64,000 nt of DNA from Ditibartonella apihabitans (GTDB lineage: Bacteria; Pseudomonadota; Alphaproteobacteria; Rhizobiales; Rhizobiaceae): the NCBI RefSeq assembly GCF_002007485.1, contig NZ_CP015820.1, positions 434,001 through 498,000 on the forward strand. Reading direction: 5' to 3'. Position 1 is the stretch's first letter. Each line of letters opens with the position of its first letter. Made by a program: the position numbers and the translations under genes. Of this stretch, positions 57,932-64,000 are shown piece after piece. The notes beneath the pieces are model-generated. The model was not told where the DNA came from and made no database searches. It worked only from the letters and a program-made list of their open reading frames with translations.

Positions 57932-58795
57932 ATGCAAAATCTGGATCCCGATCTGCTAACGACTTTTATAACGATTTTGGAAACCGGAAGCTTTCTAAAA
58001 GCATCCGAACGTCTTTACCGTTCCCAGTCGGCCTTGACAGAACAAATGCAAAAACTTGAACTTGTTTGTGGCTGTCAACTGCTGGAAAGAGGGAAAAAAG
58101 GAACACGTCCGACAATTGATGGCGAGAAGTTGCAAAAACATGCTCTCGCCATTTTGAAACTTAACCGTTTGGCGCTTGCCGATATGCATAATGTCGCCGG
58201 AAACGAAAATATCTCGATTTCGATTACAGATTACCTCACGCCTGAAAAAGTTGCACAGGCTTTGGAAATGTTGACAGCAGATCGTCCGAACATCGAATTG
58301 AGCCTTACATTTAAAAGCGGGTCAAATACGCTTGTGCACGACAACGAACTAGGTGGTTTCGATATAATAATCCTCACGCATCTTATCGGAACACCCTTAC
58401 CTGCCTATCCGGATAGAGTCGTTATAAAACGGGATCCGTTATATTGGGCAGGTGCTGCAAAGAAGAGGTTTTTAACCGATGGAGTATTGCCGCTGATCGG
58501 TATGAAAAGAGGCTGTATGATACAAAAGGCAGCCCTTCAACTTCTCTCCGATAGTTCGGTTTCTTATGGATTAACACATACGGCCTCGAATGTTGCCAGT
58601 TTACAATTGGCTGTCAAAGCAGGCTTGGGCATCGGCTGTCTCAACAAAAATTCGATGGATGACAGCCTTAAAGATTATACACATTTATATAATCTCCCAA
58701 GTCTGCCGGATATTGAATATCTGCTTTTATATAAGCCGGAAAAATCCGATATTGCCGACGTTTTACGGCAATCGCTTGATGCAGCTTTAATTTAG
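57932..58795 (+). CDS. LysR-family transcriptional regulator
   Basis: 287 residues. The N-terminal HTH is standard: LLTTFITILETGSFLKASERLYRSQSALTEQMQKLE followed by LLERGKKG. The effector domain occupies residues about 90-287. GGAAAGACA precedes the ATG. It is divergent from the MFS gene at 56582, with a LysR-box palindrome in between, so it probably regulates that transporter in response to its substrate. Confidence 0.9.
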   Translation: MQNLDPDLLTTFITILETGSFLKASERLYRSQSALTEQMQKLELVCGCQLLERGKKGTRPTIDGEKLQKHALAILKLNRLALADMHNVAGNENISISITDYLTPEKVAQALEMLTADRPNIELSLTFKSGSNTLVHDNELGGFDIIILTHLIGTPLPAYPDRVVIKRDPLYWAGAAKKRFLTDGVLPLIGMKRGCMIQKAALQLLSDSSVSYGLTHTASNVASLQLAVKAGLGIGCLNKNSMDDSLKDYTHLYNLPSLPDIEYLLLYKPEKSDIADVLRQSLDAALI

Positions 58796-59017
58796 AAAAT
58801 AGAAGGGGTCATCAAAGCTGTTCAATAGGACTTCTGCTATTCTTCGGGAAACCATATGCCGTTCCAATTAGATGGTAATGATGCAAAATTGTGTAATGAA
58901 GTGCCAGATGCGCAACATATGTTTTTTATCTTGAATTGCCAATTTTCAGAGCGTTTGCCTAAGGCAAAATCGGATTGTTGTTTTTGAAAAAAATAGTGGT
59001 TCAGGACTTTTTAAAAA

Positions 59018-59050
59018 GGAAAGTATGTTCTATTTATCAACATACTTTCC
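59018..59050 (-). terminator. Intrinsic terminator of the second MFS gene
   Basis: GGAAAGTATGTT and AACATACTTTCC are perfect 12-bp arms with a 9-nt loop. On the minus strand the stem is followed by TTTTT. It ends the frameshifted transporter gene 20 bp upstream. Confidence 0.8.
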
Positions 59051-59069
59051 TTTAATGTAATTAGTGAAC

Positions 59070-60396
59070 TCAATCAAGGACGCCGGCTTCGTTCAAATTG
59101 AGGTGCTTTGTTTCTGTTGCCAAGAAATACGAGACGATCAGGCCAAAAAAGTAACAGCCGCAGCAGCATACATCGTGTCTGAAATTCCGAATTTATCAAG
59201 CGATAATGGGACAAGATATGTGCCGATTGCTGCACCTATGCGTGACAACGAGGTGCCGATACCCACGGCAGTCGCGCGAATTTCTGTCGGGAAAATCTCG
59301 TTCGGGTAAACCAGTTGAAGAACCTGTGCGCCTCCGATGAACACTGCATAGGCACCGAAAAGAATGAGGATAACGATTTCCGAACTGTTATAGAACATAC
59401 CCAATAAAAACAGTGCAATGCCTGATAACAGAAAGCTATATATCAACATCGGGCGGCGCCCCATGACATTGATGAGCTGGGTTGCAATAATACATCCCAC
59501 CACAAATAAAAATGTAATTGCGATAGATCCGAAGGACGCCCATTCCCCCCGTAAATTCAAAGCAAGCAAAACTTTGGGAGCAAAGGCATAAACGGCAAAA
59601 ACGGGGATGACAGAACATGTCCAGAATGTGGAAACAAAAAACATTCGTTTTCCGTAGCCTGAATGAAGCAAATCAAGGAACGAGACTTTTTGCTCGGCCG
59701 GTTGTTCAGGCAAATGATCGAGTGAATATTCTTCGCCATAGACTTTTTTGATGACTTTTTCAGCTTCGTCAATTTTACCCTGAGCAATCAGCCAACGGGG
59801 AGATTCAGGGGTGCCGAGGCGAACCAGAAATAATAACAGTCCGATAATTGCGGTACTTGCCAGAATATAATGCCAAGCGTCTTCTCCTCCCGCGCGCAAG
59901 ATCATATCACCGACGAGATAGGCAACCGCAGCACCGGCAAACCACATGATCGTGAGCATCGCGAGTAACGGACCGCGTGATTTTTTGGGTAAAAATTCAA
60001 CGAGCAAAGCTGTCGCGACAGGATATTCAATGCCGACAGCTACTCCGATAAAAAACCGGTAAATGAATAATGCATAACCTGATTGAACCCAGAATTGTCC
60101 GATCGAACAAATGATGAATAAAGTCGGCCCGATGAAATAAGGTTTTTGCCGACCGAATTTTCCGGTTATCCACCCACCGACAAAACCTCCAAAAAAATGC
60201 CGATTAACGCTGAAGCAGCAATCATGCCTTGCCAGAAATTTGTCAGGTGTAAAGCCGCAGTTATCTGTAGCATTCCAACCCCGATGATGGACAGGACATA
60301 ACCGTCGACGAATGAGCCACCACCGGAGCGAACACTTAAAAGACGATGAAAATTATTCAGTTTTATATCTTCGACAGATTGCACTATAGTGCTCAT
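59070..60396 (-). pseudogene. MFS sugar/acid-porter-type transporter with two frameshifts
   Basis: Three consecutive frames on the minus strand give one MFS protein of about 440 residues. Frame 1 has MSTIVQSVEDIK then VDGYVLSIIGVG and ends at the A7 run 60191-60197 (T7 in the gene). Frame 2 then reads GGFVGGWITGKFGRQKPYF (motif A) and FFIGVAVGIEYPVA, then most of the protein. It shifts at the A6 run 59145-59150 into FGLIVSYFLATETKHLNLNE and a stop at 59070. Both shifts equal one missing base in a homopolymer. The DxxGRR-type motif, R-x-G-R-R and the PETKG-like tail fit the sugar/metabolite porter families. It may be functional in reality if these are consensus errors. Confidence 0.8.
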
Positions 60397-61187
60397 AAAA
60401 TACCTCCCACTTTATAATCCCATTCTATGAAAGTCATCCGACCGGCATCATCTCCTGTGATGCTGCCGAAGGATTATCCCGATCGCTTCTTGCTTGAATG
60501 TCGGACGCAAAATAAAATTTTCGCGGTCATTAATGCGCCAATAATAGTCATAACCAACGTCACAACCCGTCGCTGGACCTGATATTCAATGGCAGAACGG
60601 TTAGCTCCAAACGTTGAAACGGATTGTTTTGAATGACGGGCTGAACCGGAAACACTGATACTGTTGTGCTTTCCATTTCTCGCCGATCCGAAATATCGAA
60701 AAGCAATAACAAACCGGTGTAATGGCTGAACCGCTGCCGAATAGAGATGCGATAAGCCTTCAATGTTCTATGAACACCAGGAACTGATCGCTCTGTGAAA
60801 CGAATAAAAACACTGGCCGATAAAAACGCTGCAAACTTGCGGCTTATTGCTTTGACAGATGCTTTAACCGGTTTTGTCAAAAAAACGGAATGATTGTGAA
60901 GAACGAACGGAAACACTTCAAAACATCGCTAGCTGCTGTTTTTAAAACATATGAAACAGGCGAAACCATTGCGCACCTTTCACAAAACATAAGTAAAACT
61001 TGCAAAGAGCGCGCTTTTATCCTTTACGCTTCAAGCATAGCTATAAAGCGCCTCCTCCTTCCTTATTTTTTTATAATACATAATAAATAATAAAAATATA
61101 CAATTATTATTGACCTTGTAAAAAAATGTCGTAAATTGAAACGGTATTTGGTATCGCTTCTCTTATTGTTATTTCAGGAGAGGCAAT
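60397..61187. other. Long intergenic region, nothing recognised
   Basis: About 790 bp between divergent genes. Overlapping ORFs on both strands (near 60560-60916) lack coding features. It contains the promoters of the frameshifted MFS gene and of the GntR gene; AGGAGAGG precedes the latter. Confidence 0.45.
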
Positions 61188-61868
61188 ATGAGGAACGGAA
61201 AAAGCGTTCTCTACGAAGACCTTAAGCGTCAAATACTGAGTATGGAACTTGATCCGGATGAGTATTTGGATGAATTGCGATTGAGCAAGTCTTACAGTCT
61301 TTCGAGAACGCCCGTAAGGGAGGTGTTGCAACGTTTGGCTGGCGAAGGCTATGTTGTTTTGCAAGAAAATAAAGGCGCACGTGTTGCTTCAATGAATCAT
61401 TCGACAATGAGAAATTTTTTTCTCGTCGCCCCTATGATTTATGCGGCAATCGGCCGTCTGGCGGTCAATAATTATAAACAGAAACAACTTGTCGAGCTTG
61501 AAAGTGTGCAGGAGGATTTCCGAAAAGCGAATGAAGAAGGTAATGCTGTTGCCATGACAGTCAGCAATAACCGGTTTCATGAAATTATCGGAGAAATGTC
61601 GGGAAATGTTTATTTGCAGGCAAGTCTGAGACGACTTCTTATAGATCATAGTCGTATTGGCAGTATTTTCTATAACCAGAATAGTGGTGATATGAAAGCC
61701 AGAATGGATAAAGCGGTCGCCCACCATGACGGATTTATTGCTGCAATAAAAGAAAGAGATCAGGAAGCGTTTGTAGATCTTGTGTCACAACATTGGGTTT
61801 TATCCCGGGAGAGGATGGAAATGTTTGTGATCCCCCAGCCACTCACGCCTGATAACTTCAATATTTAG
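61188..61868 (+). CDS. GntR/FCD family regulator
   Basis: 226 residues. The winged helix reads SLSRTPVREVLQRLAGEGYVVLQENKGARV, and the FCD effector domain has the helix NNRFHEIIGEMSGNVYLQ and H-containing AVAHHDGFIAAI. FCD proteins bind small organic acids, often through a metal held by histidines. It heads an operon with a DapA-family lyase and an aldehyde dehydrogenase and probably responds to their substrate. It is distinct from the regulator at 13753. Confidence 0.9.
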   Translation: MRNGKSVLYEDLKRQILSMELDPDEYLDELRLSKSYSLSRTPVREVLQRLAGEGYVVLQENKGARVASMNHSTMRNFFLVAPMIYAAIGRLAVNNYKQKQLVELESVQEDFRKANEEGNAVAMTVSNNRFHEIIGEMSGNVYLQASLRRLLIDHSRIGSIFYNQNSGDMKARMDKAVAHHDGFIAAIKERDQEAFVDLVSQHWVLSRERMEMFVIPQPLTPDNFNI

Positions 61869-61978
61869 AACAGAAACTCAAGTCTGCTCGTCAATTAAAA
61901 TACAATTTCTATTGTTTGATGTTTTTGGCACATGCCAAAAGCAGCGCTCTACTATTACGTAAAATTTCGGAGGAAAAT

Positions 61979-62884
61979 ATGCAATTCAAGGGGATTTATA
62001 CACCTGTTGTTACGCCTTATAAGCAAGATTATACCATTGACAAAAAAGCTTATGCAGAGGTGTTGGAGTCATTGATTGATGCCAAAGTTCACGGCATCAT
62101 TGTTGCCGGTTCTACCGGTGAATATTACGCACAAACCCAACAGGAACGGCTCGACCTTGCCGAATATGCCAAAAAGGTCATCGCTGGCAGATTACCTCTC
62201 ATTATCGGTACAGGTGCAATTCGCACAGAAGAGTCTGTGATTTATGCAAAACATGCGAGAGAAATCGGTGCTGACGCAATTTTAGTGACCACGCCCCCTT
62301 ATGCTGTCCCCACAGAAGAAGAAAATGCCCGCCACGCGCTCGCCATTGATAAAGCGGCCAATTTACCGATCATGCTTTATAATTATCCGGGTCGTATGTC
62401 TATGTCGATGGGGGAAACCTATCTCGATATTGTCAGTCAGTCGAAGAACGTCGTGGCAATAAAGGAAAGCTCCGGTGACATTAATCGCATCCATTTATTT
62501 GTATCGAAATATCCGAATATAAAGCTTGCATGCGGTTGGGATGACCAGGCGCTCGAATTCTTTGCATGGGGTGCACCGGCCTGGGTTTGTGCTGGATCTA
62601 ACTTTATTCCTGCCGAACATATTGCGCTTTATGAAAGCTGTATTCTTGAGAATGATTTCGTCAAAGGGCGTAAAATCATGCGGGAAATGCTGCCTTTGAT
62701 GAATTTCCTTGATGAAGGAAAGTTTGTGCAATCAATCAAATATGGTTGTGAGTTGCAAGGGCTGAATGTTGGCCCCGTTCGCGCGCCTTTGCAAGAGCTT
62801 AGTGAAAAGGAAAAAGAACGCCTCTCGCAGATTATTGAAACTCTTAAAACAAATATAGCAGCAATACAAAAAGGTGTTAAATGA
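61979..62884 (+). CDS. DapA-family lyase/dehydratase
   Basis: 301 residues, dihydrodipicolinate synthase / N-acetylneuraminate lyase family. The Schiff-base Lys is Lys162 in AIKESSGD, the partner Tyr134 in MLYNYPGR, and the pyruvate-binding loop GSTGEYYA (44-51) is a variant of GTTGE. The ATG at 61979 has GGAGGA directly upstream and matches the usual FxGIYTPVVTP N-terminus; upstream in-frame codons are not used. Overlap with an aldehyde dehydrogenase gene suggests a sugar-acid or hydroxyproline-type route ending in alpha-ketoglutarate semialdehyde oxidation rather than lysine synthesis. Confidence 0.88.
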   Translation: MQFKGIYTPVVTPYKQDYTIDKKAYAEVLESLIDAKVHGIIVAGSTGEYYAQTQQERLDLAEYAKKVIAGRLPLIIGTGAIRTEESVIYAKHAREIGADAILVTTPPYAVPTEEENARHALAIDKAANLPIMLYNYPGRMSMSMGETYLDIVSQSKNVVAIKESSGDINRIHLFVSKYPNIKLACGWDDQALEFFAWGAPAWVCAGSNFIPAEHIALYESCILENDFVKGRKIMREMLPLMNFLDEGKFVQSIKYGCELQGLNVGPVRAPLQELSEKEKERLSQIIETLKTNIAAIQKGVK

Positions 62885-64000
62885 CCGAGCTTAAAACCAG
62901 CCAATATTATCACGAGCTTGCCGACAAATTAAAATTTCCGACCAATGCTTTTATTGACGGTGCTTTTGTAAACTCTGTTGCAGGTGATAGATTTGTGACC
63001 CGTAATCCGGCAACAGGCAAAGAACTGGCAACGATTGCCAATTGTCATAGCGAGGATGTCGATATAGCAGTCAAAGCGGCACGAAGATCCTTTGACGAAG
63101 GTGTGTGGAGGAAACGCACGCCATTGGAACGCAAGCTGGTCCTTCTAAAATTTGCCGATCTACTCGAAAAGCACAGCGAAGAATTGGCGGTGCTGGAAAG
63201 CCTTGATAGCGGCAAGCCGGTTGGCGAATGTATGAATGGCGATGTTCCCGATACGATCTATACAATTCGTTGGCACGCCGAACTGATCGACAAAATTTAC
63301 GATAATACTGCCCCCACAGGGGCGGAACGCATAGCCATGGTGGTTCGCCAGCCAATCGGTGTTGTGGGGCTGGTCTTGCCGTGGAATTTCCCGCTTTTGA
63401 TGGCAGCGTGGAAAATAGGTCCGGCTTTGGCTGCGGGCTGTTCAATCGTCTTGAAGCCCGCACAGGAAACAACCCTCTCGACGTTAAGACTTGCCGAAAT
63501 TGCCCATGAAGCGGGCATTCCTGCCGGTGTTCTCAATATTGTGCCGGGATCGGGACGCGACGCCGGTGAACCGATAGGGCGGCATATGGATGTCGATATG
63601 GTCAGTTTTACCGGTTCAACCGCAACAGGAAGGCGCTTTTTGCATTATTCGGCAGAATCCAATCTCAAACGGATCGTGCTTGAATGTGGTGGCAAAAATC
63701 CCGCAATTGTTCTTGATGATGTCGACGATATCGACAAGGTTGCCGAACAAGTGGTGAATGGTGCTTTCTGGAATATGGGGGAAAACTGCTCGGCCACGTC
63801 ACGTTTGATTGTTCATCGCGATATTAAAGAACGGCTGCTCGAAAAAATTCTGGTCCATATGAAAAACTGGAAAATGGGCGATCCGCTTGATCCGAAAAAC
63901 CGCGTAGGGACATTGGTAAGCCCCGCGCATTTTAAAAAAGTATCGGATTTTCTTTCTGAAATCGACAAAGAAGGATTGCATCTTGTCGCCGGTGGCAAAA
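62881..64000 (+). CDS. Aldehyde dehydrogenase, PuuC-like (partial, runs off the window)
   Basis: 373 codons are visible, with no stop before the window end. The NAD-dependent ALDH catalytic set is in place: Asn169 in LPWNFP, Glu268 in LECGGKNP and Cys303 in GENCSATSRL, plus the FTGSTATG nucleotide loop. It resembles the gamma-aminobutyraldehyde/PuuC subgroup (DVDIAVKAARRSFDEGVW, PTGAERIAMV). It overlaps the lyase gene by ATGA. In context it may oxidise alpha-ketoglutarate semialdehyde or a related semialdehyde, the step missing from the hydroxyproline locus at 10-20 kb. Confidence 0.9.
   Translation, partial: MTELKTSQYYHELADKLKFPTNAFIDGAFVNSVAGDRFVTRNPATGKELATIANCHSEDVDIAVKAARRSFDEGVWRKRTPLERKLVLLKFADLLEKHSEELAVLESLDSGKPVGECMNGDVPDTIYTIRWHAELIDKIYDNTAPTGAERIAMVVRQPIGVVGLVLPWNFPLLMAAWKIGPALAAGCSIVLKPAQETTLSTLRLAEIAHEAGIPAGVLNIVPGSGRDAGEPIGRHMDVDMVSFTGSTATGRRFLHYSAESNLKRIVLECGGKNPAIVLDDVDDIDKVAEQVVNGAFWNMGENCSATSRLIVHRDIKERLLEKILVHMKNWKMGDPLDPKNRVGTLVSPAHFKKVSDFLSEIDKEGLHLVAGGK

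Noticed and set aside
60560-60916. Minus-strand ORF of 118 codons in an intergenic region
   Set aside because: No ribosome site, no family features, and stops in all frames nearby.
1-64000. CRISPR array or rRNA genes
   Set aside because: No regularly spaced repeats and no rRNA-like sequence were seen; the only tandem repeat is the three-unit one at 15951-16007.

Overview
The window looks like a chromosomal stretch from a low-GC alphaproteobacterium of the order Rhizobiales (Hyphomicrobiales). The clearest marker is the gene order dusB-ntrB-ntrC on the minus strand (29960-33533). Hydroxyproline catabolism genes, FCD-type GntR regulators and several ABC uptake operons fit the same group. A Bartonella-like or other host-associated relative is plausible from the base composition and the many decayed genes, but this is inference; no rRNA is present.

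Layout. 1-2200: TetR regulator divergent from an NAD-binding SDR protein, with operator-like palindromes between them. 2906-10133: exopolysaccharide-type operon made of a frameshifted secreted glycosidase-like protein, a TPR protein ending in a YaiO-like outer-membrane barrel, a membrane-anchored HEAT-like protein and a processive family 2 glycosyltransferase. 10206-19968: hydroxyproline locus. Epimerase, FAD oxidase and a dihydrodipicolinate-synthase-family deaminase lie on the minus strand. A GntR regulator and an amino-acid ABC transporter, with an aconitase X (cis-3-hydroxyproline dehydratase type) gene inside its operon, lie on the plus strand. 20511-20852: small monooxygenase-fold protein. 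21387-28799: type I restriction-modification operon hsdM-hsdS-(DUF4268)-(unknown)-hsdR. 29797-34964: two tRNA-Ser genes, ntrC, ntrB, dusB and a glutathione transferase.

35562-44906 is the most striking part: a tightly overlapping seven-gene operon. It encodes a class I HMG-CoA reductase with its catalytic residues, a UbiA-like membrane protein, a three-domain ATP dikinase resembling rifampin phosphotransferase, a BtaA-like 3-amino-3-carboxypropyl transferase, a phytol/dolichol-kinase-like membrane protein, a GNAT acyltransferase and an AMP-forming ligase. I do not recognise a described pathway with this set. The simplest reading is synthesis of an unusual lipid or isoprenoid metabolite.

44907-50560 is a gene graveyard and mobile region. 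It holds a PAAR spike pseudogene, a tyrosine-recombinase fragment, a ParE-type toxin-antitoxin pair, a Cys-rich repeat protein, a broken SPFH protein, a patch of GC-richer small ORFs and a decayed copy of the hydroxyproline GntR regulator. 50619-56293: an FbpABC/AfuABC-like ABC importer with an inositol-monophosphatase-family enzyme and a divergent DeoR regulator, suggesting import of a phosphorylated sugar. 56582-64000: an MFS transporter with LysR regulator, a frameshifted second MFS transporter, and a GntR / aldolase-family lyase / aldehyde dehydrogenase operon that runs off the window end.

Several breaks are single-base losses in homopolymer runs (near 4085, 4260, 48430, 59147 and 60194). 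They may be real decay or consensus errors, which matters for every pseudogene call here.
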